Source: Kitasatospora sp. GAS204B (lineage in GTDB: Bacteria; Actinomycetota; Actinomycetes; Streptomycetales; Streptomycetaceae). Taken from it: a stretch of DNA of 64,000 nucleotides. The notes beneath the pieces were generated by a model that did not search any database, was not told where the DNA came from, and worked only from the letters and a program-made list of their open reading frames with translations. Shown piece by piece: positions 27,637 through 34,531 of this stretch. A program made the translations under genes and the position numbers. Every line of letters begins with the position of its first letter. Position 1 is the first letter of the stretch. The stretch spans positions 1 through 64,000 of the forward strand of contig NZ_JARZAG010000007.1 of assembly GCF_029892155.1 (NCBI RefSeq), given 5' to 3'.

Positions 27637-28520
27637 CGGGCAACCTCCGGCGCGTCGGCGGGCTCACTCACGGGCTTGCCCACCGGCGCACCGTCGATCT
27701 TGCTGACGTCCAGGATCCGCAGCTCGGCCGGGGCCGTGAGCAGTCGCCGCAGCAGCGCGTCCGACTGCCCGGCGGCCACCCGCAGCAGCACCGTGCCGTC
27801 CGGCCGGTCCTCCCGCTCGGGTGTGCCGGGCAGCCACTCGGGCAGCTCGCCCGCCGCGACCAGGACGCTCATCAGCTCGCGCGGCTCCTCGGCACCGGGC
27901 GGCTGAACCTCCGTCAGCCCGCCCTGCCGGAGCTGGAAGGCGCGGCTGGTCAGCCCGGCCAGCCGGTTCGGGTCATGGTCCACGAAGAGGACGACGCCGC
28001 CCGCCCCGGCCCGCTCCATCGCCGCCTCGTCCAGGGTGGTCCGGGCGGCCTGGTCGAGCCCGGTCCAGGCCTCGTCCAGCAGCAGCACGTCGGCCTCGGC
28101 GAGCAGCGCCTGGGCCACCGCGACCTTCTGGCAGGTGCCTTTGGAGAGCCGGGCGAGCGGGGTGCCGGCCCGATCGGTGATGCCGAAGCGGTCCAGCCAG
28201 AACTCCGCGCGGTCGGCCGCCACCGCGGTGCTCAGCCCGTGGATCCGGCCGAGATGGCGCAGATAGCCGGCCGGATCGAAGGGCAGCGCGGGCGGAAAGC
28301 GCTCGGGGACGTAGGCCCGGCGCCCGGCCACTCGCAACCGGCCCCGGCTCGGCGGCTCGATCCCGCCGACCAGCTTGAGCAGCGTCGACTTGCCGCTGCC
28401 GTTCGCCCCCGCGATCCGCACCAGCGCGCCGGGCTCCAGTGCCAGGCCCACCCCGCGCAGCACCCAGGGGCCCGAGCGCCCGTACCGTTTGCCGACCTCC
28501 GTCAGCCGCAGCGCTTCCAT
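27633..28520 (-). CDS. ABC transporter ATP-binding protein
   Basis: A 295-residue ATPase. Walker A is GANGSGKST, the signature is LSKGTCQKVAVAQAL (the KG form common in drug and bacitracin-type exporters), Walker B is VLLLDEAWTG and the switch His is in FVDHD. The Walker B Glu is retained, so it should hydrolyse ATP. The last ~80 residues are extra to the ABC domain and may bind the permease. The ATG has GGAGG 4-5 bases upstream. It is coupled to the permease gene by a four-base overlap and diverges from the phosphotransferase gene. Confidence 0.88.
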   Translation of the reverse strand: MEALRLTEVGKRYGRSGPWVLRGVGLALEPGALVRIAGANGSGKSTLLKLVGGIEPPSRGRLRVAGRRAYVPERFPPALPFDPAGYLRHLGRIHGLSTAVAADRAEFWLDRFGITDRAGTPLARLSKGTCQKVAVAQALLAEADVLLLDEAWTGLDQAARTTLDEAAMERAGAGGVVLFVDHDPNRLAGLTSRAFQLRQGGLTEVQPPGAEEPRELMSVLVAAGELPEWLPGTPEREDRPDGTVLLRVAAGQSDALLRRLLTAPAELRILDVSKIDGAPVGKPVSEPADAPEVAR

Positions 28521-28577
28521 CCGGCCTCCCCCGAAAATTCGGTCGCGCCCGATCGGGACGGACCGCAGACTGCACCG

Positions 28578-29825
28578 GTGAACAGTGCGTCCGATCGTAC
28601 GGCGAGTGTCCTGGTGTCCTGTGGCGAACAGCAGTTGGGGGTGGTGGGACCGTTCACCGTGGCGGGCCGGCCCCGCTGGCACGACGTGCAGCCGGTGGTC
28701 GAGCGGCTGACGGCGGTGCTGGGGGTGCCGACCGTGGTGCTGCGCCTGCTGGACGTCGAGGGCGGCGCCGACGGTCAGGGCGGGCTGGTGCGCTACCACG
28801 CGCAGGCCCTGCGCGAGCCGGTCACCGGTGCGCTGACCCGCCCCGCCACGGCGGACGAGTCGGCGCTGCTCGCGCCGCACCCGCGCCGCGCCGAGTACGC
28901 GACCGCCGCCGGGGTGCTGGCGGCGCTGGCCTGGGCCGAGCAGGCGCTGGCCGGGCTCGGCCGGCCGGCGGTCGGGCCGGTGGAGCAGGTGAAGACCTGG
29001 AACCTGGCCGGGCTGTTCCGGCTGCCCACCGCCACCGGGCCGGTCTGGCTGAAAACCGGGCGCCGGTTCGCGGTCGACGAGGCCGAGGTGATCGGGCTCT
29101 TCGCCGCGGTGGACCCGCGGTTCGTCCCGGCGGTGCTGGCCGCCGACCCGGCGCGGCGGCTGCTGCTGCTCGACCACGTCCCCGGCGCGGACTGCTGGGG
29201 CCCGTCGGCGGCGGTGGTCGAGGCCGCGGTGCCGCGGCTGGCCCGGGTCCAGGCGGCGCTGGCCGCGCGCCGGCCAGGCCGACCGCCCGGCGGGCTGCCG
29301 GACCGCTCGCCGCGCCTGCTGCCGGCCGCGCTCGAAGCACTCCTGAACGGCCCGACCGGGGCCGAGCTGACGCCGGACGAGCTGACCCGCGCCGGCCGGC
29401 TGCTCGACCGACTCCCCTCACTGGTCGACCGGTTGACGGCCTGCGGGCTACCGGAGACGGTGCTGCACGGGGACTTCCACCCCGGCAACTGGCGGGCGGC
29501 CGGGCCGGACTCGGTGGTGCTGGTCGACTTCGCCGACAGCTGCTACGGCCACCCGGCCCTCGACGGGCTGCGGCCCAAGAGCTTCACCTCCGCCGAGCGC
29601 TGGGGCCAGGCGGCCGAGGCCTGGTGCGCGGCCTGGCGGACCCTGGCCCCCGGCTGCGATCCGGTCACCGCGCTGCGCCTGGCCGAGCCGCTCGCCCACC
29701 TCGCCCACGCGGTGCGCTACCAGGAGTTCCTCGACGGGATCGAGCCCAGCGAGGAGCGCTACCACGCCGGCGATCCGGCCGCCGAGCTGCGCGCGGCACT
29801 GGCGGCCGCCGAGCAGCTCCGGTAG
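28578..29825 (+). CDS. Aminoglycoside-phosphotransferase-fold protein
   Basis: A 415-residue protein with an N-terminal alpha/beta part and a C-terminal APH-type kinase core. The catalytic loop is VLHGDFHPGNW and the metal-binding motif is LVDFADSCYGHP. The N-terminal ~130 residues contain no clear kinase N-lobe Lys, so the substrate cannot be inferred; proteins of this shape in Streptomyces are usually called phosphotransferase family. GTG is the start; CAGACT lies at -12 to -7, suggesting a leaderless transcript. It is divergent from the ABC transporter across only 57 bases. A link to antibiotic resistance is not supported. Confidence 0.78.
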   Translation: MNSASDRTASVLVSCGEQQLGVVGPFTVAGRPRWHDVQPVVERLTAVLGVPTVVLRLLDVEGGADGQGGLVRYHAQALREPVTGALTRPATADESALLAPHPRRAEYATAAGVLAALAWAEQALAGLGRPAVGPVEQVKTWNLAGLFRLPTATGPVWLKTGRRFAVDEAEVIGLFAAVDPRFVPAVLAADPARRLLLLDHVPGADCWGPSAAVVEAAVPRLARVQAALAARRPGRPPGGLPDRSPRLLPAALEALLNGPTGAELTPDELTRAGRLLDRLPSLVDRLTACGLPETVLHGDFHPGNWRAAGPDSVVLVDFADSCYGHPALDGLRPKSFTSAERWGQAAEAWCAAWRTLAPGCDPVTALRLAEPLAHLAHAVRYQEFLDGIEPSEERYHAGDPAAELRAALAAAEQLR

Positions 29826-29828
29826 CCG

Positions 29829-30275
29829 CTACCGGGCGGCGGCCAGGTCGGCGTTGTCCTGCCAGGCGTAGAGCTGGTCGCCGTCCAGCGCCACCCGGTA
29901 ACTCCCGCAGTGCGCGCCGGGCTTGGCCGCCATCCGGCCGGCCGGGAACCAGGTGGCGCTCAGCTTGACGGCGCCGGCCCCCGGCGCACCGCTGGCGCAC
30001 CCGGCCGGCAGCACCCCGCCCGGCAGGTGGGCGCGCAGCAGGCGGTCGCCGCCGGTGGTCGACATCTTGTACCGGACGGCCGTCGCGCCGTCCGGCAGCC
30101 AGCGCGGCACCGAGGCCCGCGCCGTCTTCGCCTGGGCACCGGAGCTGTAGTTGGACTCCTCGATGTGCCGGCTCGCCAGCACGTCGCCGGCCATCGGCAC
30201 CAGGGCGACACCCAGCACGCCGAGGCCGAGGACGGTCACGGTGACAGCGGCGACGGTGGCGGTCCTGGGCGGCAT
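29829..30275 (-). CDS. Small membrane-anchored or secreted protein
   Basis: A 148-residue protein with one N-terminal hydrophobic segment (about residues 7-30) and no lipobox. The rest is a compact extracytoplasmic domain with two Cys residues that could pair. Its stop lies 3 bases from the convergent phosphotransferase stop. The ATG has AAGGA 6 bases upstream. I do not recognise the family. Confidence 0.6.
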   Translation of the reverse strand: MPPRTATVAAVTVTVLGLGVLGVALVPMAGDVLASRHIEESNYSSGAQAKTARASVPRWLPDGATAVRYKMSTTGGDRLLRAHLPGGVLPAGCASGAPGAGAVKLSATWFPAGRMAAKPGAHCGSYRVALDGDQLYAWQDNADLAAAR

Positions 30276-30556
30276 GAGCGGTCCTTCGGACGATGGGCTG
30301 ATGGCTCCATCCTCCCGAGCGGGTGGGCGGCCCGCGTCGCTCCCGGGACGGAGAGCGCGTCTCCACCTTGGGGCGCAGCCTCTCAGCCTTGAGGCTGACC
30401 CGCCCGGCACCGGCCCCCGGTCATCCGGCGGGGCGCGCGACACGCCACCCGCTCGGCCGCCCGGGTCCACGCCTGGCGCCCCCGTTCCGGCTATCCATGG
30501 AAATGAGTACTAATCCGGACAATACGGACAGAGACTCAGGACTGAGGGAGCCCGCC

Positions 30557-31102
30557 GTGCACCTGACCCTGCCGCCCCGGCCACTGGTCATCGTCCCGGA
30601 CACCTGCGGCCTGGTCGACGAGATCGAGGCCTACCTGGCCTCGCTGCCCGGTCCGACCCGGCCGCCCGCGCCGTACGTCTGCCCGAACATCTGCCGCTAC
30701 GGCCAGGTGCTGCGGCCCTGGAACGCCGACCACCCGCTCCCCCGCCGCACCCTGCGCGACCGGCTGACCCGCCGCCCGGCCCGCCCCGCCCCGGTCAGTG
30801 CCGCCGACCACCTGCGCCTCACCTCGCGCTACCTGACCCAGTACGGCTGGCTGCAGGGCGCGATGTGGGATCCGGCGGGGCGGGTCTGCCTGCTCGGCGC
30901 GCAGGCCGCCGTGCTCGGCCACGGCTACGGCACCGCCAGCACCGTGCGGACCGCCCGGGCGCAGGTGATGGAGGTGCTGCACGCCACCGGACGGCCGGTC
31001 AGCTCGCCCGACGAGTACAACGACCGCCCGGACACCCGCCCCGCCGACGTCCACCGCCTACTGGAGCACGCGGCCCTGCGAGCCGCACGCCTTCGGCTCT
31101 GA
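30557..31102 (+). CDS. Hypothetical protein, possibly DUF6197-like
   Basis: A 181-residue soluble protein. It has an N-terminal LTLPPRPLVIVPD strand, Pro-rich loops, and a central core with QYGWLQGAMWDPAGRVCLLGA. That core (Trp-rich turn then Cys-Leu-Leu-Gly-Ala) is reminiscent of DUF6197 proteins common in Streptomyces; the match is from memory. The GTG start is chosen because AGGGAG lies 6 bases upstream; in-frame ATG codons 18-20 residues earlier lack such a site. It faces a divergent small secreted protein across 281 bases in which I see no gene. Confidence 0.6.
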   Translation: MHLTLPPRPLVIVPDTCGLVDEIEAYLASLPGPTRPPAPYVCPNICRYGQVLRPWNADHPLPRRTLRDRLTRRPARPAPVSAADHLRLTSRYLTQYGWLQGAMWDPAGRVCLLGAQAAVLGHGYGTASTVRTARAQVMEVLHATGRPVSSPDEYNDRPDTRPADVHRLLEHAALRAARLRL

Positions 31103-31109
31103 CCAACGA

Positions 31110-31637
31110 TCACCCCTCCCGGTCCGGCCCCTGCGCCCGCAGCCGCCGCACCTGCTCCAGCGAGTCGCGCAGCTCGGTCAGCCAGCTGTCCGAGTGCTTC
31201 TGCACCAGCCGCACGCACCAGGCCAGCGCCTCGCTGCGACTGCGCGCCACACCGGCCTCCACCAGCGTGTCCAGCACCTGCCGCTCCGGCTGCCGCAACC
31301 GGGTCATCACCGGCGCGGAGACCGTGGTGAACAGCCCCCGCACCCCGTCGCACTCGACCCCCCAGGACACCTTGCGCCCGTACCGGTGCTCAGCCTCCCG
31401 GGCCACCCCCATCCGCGCCTCCCGCGTACGCTCGCGGAACTCCGCGATCCGCCCCTCCACCGCGGCCCGCCGCTCGGCGTCCGACACCTCCGCCGCAAGC
31501 TCGGGCCCGGGAATCCGCCCGATCACGGTGATCTCCTCGCGGTCGACCGCGACCTCCGCGAGTTCGGTGAACAGACCTTCAGGCAGTCGTCCGCCGAACC
31601 AGCCGCGGACCGCCTCGAACTCCTTCTCTGTAATCAT
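31110..31637 (-). CDS. Hypothetical soluble protein
   Basis: A 175-residue protein, acidic/basic helical throughout, with no membrane segments or recognised catalytic motif. The C-terminal half (SRSEALAWCVRLV) could be a ribbon-helix-like stretch, but I cannot name the family. The ATG lacks a Shine-Dalgarno site and has a leaderless promoter: AAGACT at -12 to -7. The stop is 7 bases from a convergent gene. Its function is unknown. Confidence 0.55.
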   Translation of the reverse strand: MITEKEFEAVRGWFGGRLPEGLFTELAEVAVDREEITVIGRIPGPELAAEVSDAERRAAVEGRIAEFRERTREARMGVAREAEHRYGRKVSWGVECDGVRGLFTTVSAPVMTRLRQPERQVLDTLVEAGVARSRSEALAWCVRLVQKHSDSWLTELRDSLEQVRRLRAQGPDREG

Positions 31638-31643
31638 GTAATC

Positions 31644-31672
31644 AGTCTTACTCGCCACCTCGGCCACGGCAA
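31644..31672 (-). promoter_or_regulatory. Leaderless promoter of the 175-residue protein
   Basis: TTGCCG, 17 bases, AAGACT, then six bases to the ATG. This is a good HrdB-type spacing and places the first transcribed base on the start codon. Confidence 0.55.
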
Positions 31673-31732
31673 GCGCCCGACAACGCGAAGAGTCCCGCCC
31701 GATCGGATCGATCGAGCGGAACCAGCGTCCGG

Positions 31733-32407
31733 CTATGAAGCCCGCGCCTGGCTGCCTCCCGGCAGGCCGAACATCTGTAGGCAAGGGGACAGCCCGCTGA
31801 TCGAGACCGGGACGTATTGGTGCGTCTCCCAGCGCTCGCGGGCCAGCCTGAGCCGTCTCGTGGTCGTGGGTCGGCCACGGACCACGTGACGGTCGATGCC
31901 GTCGAGTTCGTAGCCGTGCCTCTGGGACACGGCGAACGAGGAGGTGTTGTCCTCGAAGGCGCCCGACGTCGCCTCCAGCGCGTTCAGGCCGGCGAAGGCC
32001 AGGTGCAGTACGGCGGCGCGCATCTCGGTGCCGATCCCTTGGCGCTGATACCGCGTGCCGAGCCAGGAGCCGGTGCTGACCTGCCGCAGCACGGCGAAGT
32101 CGCGGGCGGCGACGGTCTGCAGGCCGACGACCTGGCCGTTCTCGAAGACGGCCAGGGTCAGGGCCCAGTTGTCCGGGGACCAGGTCCCTCGGCGCAACCA
32201 GTGGTGCTGCACCACCGAGCGCGCCCGTTCCGCCGGCGGAAGGTCGGTCCACGGCACGAGGAAGGGCATCCGGTCCGGCTCGTGGATGCCTTCAGCCGCC
32301 AGGTTGGTCAGCTCGGCCAGCTCGTTGTCGCCGGGCAGTCGAAGTTCCAGGCGGGGCGGGTTCAGACGCAGTCCCAGCAGCGGCCAGTGATCAATCAGCA
32401 TGCTCAT
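31733..32407 (-). CDS. GNAT-family N-acetyltransferase (RimJ/RimL-like)
   Basis: A 224-residue acetyltransferase. The acetyl-CoA loop is GTRYQRQGIGTEMRAA, the classic QxxGxG/A motif. The preceding strand is VVGLQTVAARDF, and a long N-terminal helix carries WTDLPPAERA. Such enzymes acetylate protein N-termini or small amines. The ATG, then a second ATG two codons later, are both possible. It lies in a run of small genes with no clear operon logic. Confidence 0.85.
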   Translation of the reverse strand: MSMLIDHWPLLGLRLNPPRLELRLPGDNELAELTNLAAEGIHEPDRMPFLVPWTDLPPAERARSVVQHHWLRRGTWSPDNWALTLAVFENGQVVGLQTVAARDFAVLRQVSTGSWLGTRYQRQGIGTEMRAAVLHLAFAGLNALEATSGAFEDNTSSFAVSQRHGYELDGIDRHVVRGRPTTTRRLRLARERWETHQYVPVSISGLSPCLQMFGLPGGSQARAS

Positions 32408-32509
32408 TGTTGAAGACGCTGGCAGCTCCGGTCACCTGATTTCCGGTGCGCCTAGCTAGGGTTCGGCTTGAGGACCGCCGATGATCGATTCGTGACCGGG
32501 GGATGGCAC

Positions 32510-32731
32510 GTGGAGCGTGAACAGCTCGCTGGGCTGCTCGGCGACCAGACCGAGGCGTGCGGTCCGGCATCCGATGCTCTGCTGGGAGGCGGCGATTTCG
32601 TCGTGTGGGACGGCTCGGTACCTGCCGGCTTATTGGCGCGGACCTACGCGGTGCGGCTGGAACGCACCCGGGCGAAGGGCATTGAGAAGCCGTTGCTGGC
32701 CTGCGCAGGCGTCAAGCAACGGGGGCGGTGA
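32510..32731 (+). CDS. Small hypothetical protein
   Basis: A 73-residue soluble protein. The GTG start has GGGGGA 6 bases upstream. It ends one base before the GTG of the ankyrin-repeat gene, so the two are probably co-translated. No domain is recognised; a partner or remnant of a larger protein are both possible. Confidence 0.45.
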   Translation: MEREQLAGLLGDQTEACGPASDALLGGGDFVVWDGSVPAGLLARTYAVRLERTRAKGIEKPLLACAGVKQRGR

Positions 32732-32732
32732 C

Positions 32733-33074
32733 GTGGCGGAATCGGGTGCTGCGAGCTGGGCGATGCCGCCGACGCACCTGGCGGTCGAACACGAGCAAGT
32801 CGGCGAGCTCACAAGGCTGTTAGACGGCGGGGCGGACCCGAATGAGACGTGGTCGAACATGACGCTGCTGTTGCACGCCATCGACATCGAGGCGGACGGC
32901 TCCAAGCAGACTGGCGAGCCGCTGACAGCCGCCTGCACCGCAGTCCTGCTCGCCTACGGGGCGGATCCCCAGCTTCCTGGACCTGATGGAACCCTCCCGT
33001 TGTGGTTCGCCCGTCGATGCGGACACGAGCTCGCCGAGCGCTTGTTGACGGCGTGGGCTGCCCGGGCTTCCTGA
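32733..33074 (+). CDS. Short ankyrin-repeat protein
   Basis: A 113-residue soluble protein made of about two to three ankyrin-type repeats: PPTHLAVEHEQVGELTRLL then GADPNE, and later LLAYGADPQLPGPDG. Ankyrin units bind proteins. It starts one base after the 73-residue protein and is followed 53 bases later by the HAD-like gene on the same strand. A target cannot be read. Confidence 0.7.
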   Translation: MAESGAASWAMPPTHLAVEHEQVGELTRLLDGGADPNETWSNMTLLLHAIDIEADGSKQTGEPLTAACTAVLLAYGADPQLPGPDGTLPLWFARRCGHELAERLLTAWAARAS

Positions 33075-33127
33075 GCGACTCCAAATCTGGAGGCGTGGGG
33101 AACTCGCCGGGCGGTACGGTGCGGCAC

Positions 33128-33739
33128 ATGACCGTGGACGCCGCCTCAGCGCAGCCGTTGTTGCTTCTGGACGTGGACGGGCCGCTGAACCCATACGCCG
33201 CGAAGCCTTCTCGCCGTCCGCGCGGGTACGAGACACACCGGCTGTTGACCCCTCGCTGGGTTGCCGCCGAGCGGCTGCGGCTGTCCGCCTGGGGCACACC
33301 GAACAAGCGGCCCAAGCCCTTGCGAGTCTGGCTGAACCCCGATCACGGTCCCGAACTGGCGTCGCTGCCTTTCGATCTGGTGTGGGCAACGACATGGGAG
33401 GAGGAGGCCAACGCCTACGTTGCTCCCGTCCTCGGCCTTCCCGAGCTGCCGGTCATCACCTGGTCCGCGCCCCGGCCCGAGCCGGACGGCGGGGTGTTCT
33501 GGAAGACCCCGGAGATCGTCGCCTGGGCGAGCGGGCGCCCGTTCGCCTGGTTGGACGACGAGATCACGCAGGCGGACCGGGACTGGGTCGCCGTCCACCA
33601 TGCTGGTCCGGCCCTGCTGCACCGGGTCGATCCTCGGCTCGGACTGCTGCCGGAGGACTTCACGGTGCTGCACGCCTGGGCTTCGGGCCTGGCCGCCGGC
33701 GGAGGGGTCAGTTCCCGGTTGCCCACTCAGCAAGCCTGA
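33128..33739 (+). CDS. HAD-domain-containing protein
   Basis: A 203-residue protein with a HAD-type N-terminal motif, LLLLDVDGPLNP, giving the two catalytic Asp residues. Later comes a TTWEEEAN segment and a conserved WLDDEI motif that supplies the distal acidic residues. It fits the small HAD family common in Streptomyces, with no cap domain of size. Phosphatase activity is likely but the substrate is unknown. Its 3' end overlaps the convergent S1-like gene by 32 bases. Confidence 0.75.
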   Translation: MTVDAASAQPLLLLDVDGPLNPYAAKPSRRPRGYETHRLLTPRWVAAERLRLSAWGTPNKRPKPLRVWLNPDHGPELASLPFDLVWATTWEEEANAYVAPVLGLPELPVITWSAPRPEPDGGVFWKTPEIVAWASGRPFAWLDDEITQADRDWVAVHHAGPALLHRVDPRLGLLPEDFTVLHAWASGLAAGGGVSSRLPTQQA

Positions 33740-34019
33740 TCTTCACCTGGCAGTTGTGCTCCGCGTGCCAGATGACCTCGCCGGTCACTACGGCGCCGAC
33801 GAGAGGAAGGGTGGCGTCGCGAGGCATGGCCGTGATCTCGGCAAGGCCGATCGCGTCCTGGAAGTCGTTGATGGAGATGAAGACACCGAAGGGCCTTCGA
33901 CCGATGACCTCGCCGGTCACGTGGGTTCCAACAGGCAGAGCCTGGCACGTCGCGGACCAGCCCGCCCGCGCCCGCGCTCCAGCTTCAACGCCGTCGTCAG
34001 GCCACGAGTACTCGTTCAC
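33708..34019 (-). CDS. S1-domain (OB-fold) small protein
   Basis: A 103-residue protein with two S1-like strands, TGEVIGRRPFGVFISI and a C-terminal repeat TGEVIWHAEHN, so it likely binds RNA or acts as an S1-type OB-fold. The GTG (VNEYSWPDDG) was chosen because upstream residues look like non-coding translation; a longer start at 34100 cannot be excluded. It overlaps the convergent HAD-like gene by 32 bases. Confidence 0.6.
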   Translation of the reverse strand: MNEYSWPDDGVEAGARARAGWSATCQALPVGTHVTGEVIGRRPFGVFISINDFQDAIGLAEITAMPRDATLPLVGAVVTGEVIWHAEHNCQVKIRLAEWATGN

Positions 34020-34300
34020 CCTTCGATCATGCCAGAGTGCAAAGTCACCAGTGGGGGTGACCAGGCCGCCAACAGATACCGCGAAGATCGCTTCCCGCAC
34101 ACTCAGTGATCGTTTCCCGAAAGCGCGATCCGGCCTACGTGTTGGCTGCGTTCTGCCGCCACGGACGAAATGGTCGAGGACGTAGTGCGCGAGCCCTTCC
34201 GGCCAGAGGTACTAACCGTCGGTGAAGTCACGGCAGCTGTTGAGGGGCGAGCAGACCCTGCACCTCGACGAGCCCGTCCAGCCCCTGCACACTGTCCGCA

Positions 34301-34531
34301 GTTACCGACCTCTCGATCCGCTCTCCGCAGGACCTGGCGGACGTCGCCGATCGCTTCAACCGCCGCCCACGCAAAACGCTCGGCTGGGAAACCCCAGCCG
34401 AGCGTCTGACTGAACTCCTCGCGGCCTGGACGACCGACCACGTGTTGCAACGACTGCTGGAAACCGACGGCGAGGACCGGGCAGGGCCCTTGGATCAGGT
34501 GGCGCGGTGGGCTCAGCCGGCGCTGAAGTAG
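34301..34531 (+). pseudogene. IS30-family transposase C-terminal remnant
   Basis: The frame reads VTDLSIRSPQDLADV and then NRRPRKTLGWETPAERL, which is the diagnostic C-terminus of IS30-family transposases, where the element normally ends. No start, no N-terminal HTH and no catalytic core of the enzyme (DDE) are present upstream, so this is a fragment. A 12-bp perfect hairpin lies inside it (34377-34388 and 34393-34404). The fragment ends beside the beta-helix gene stop and marks past transposition here. Confidence 0.75.
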
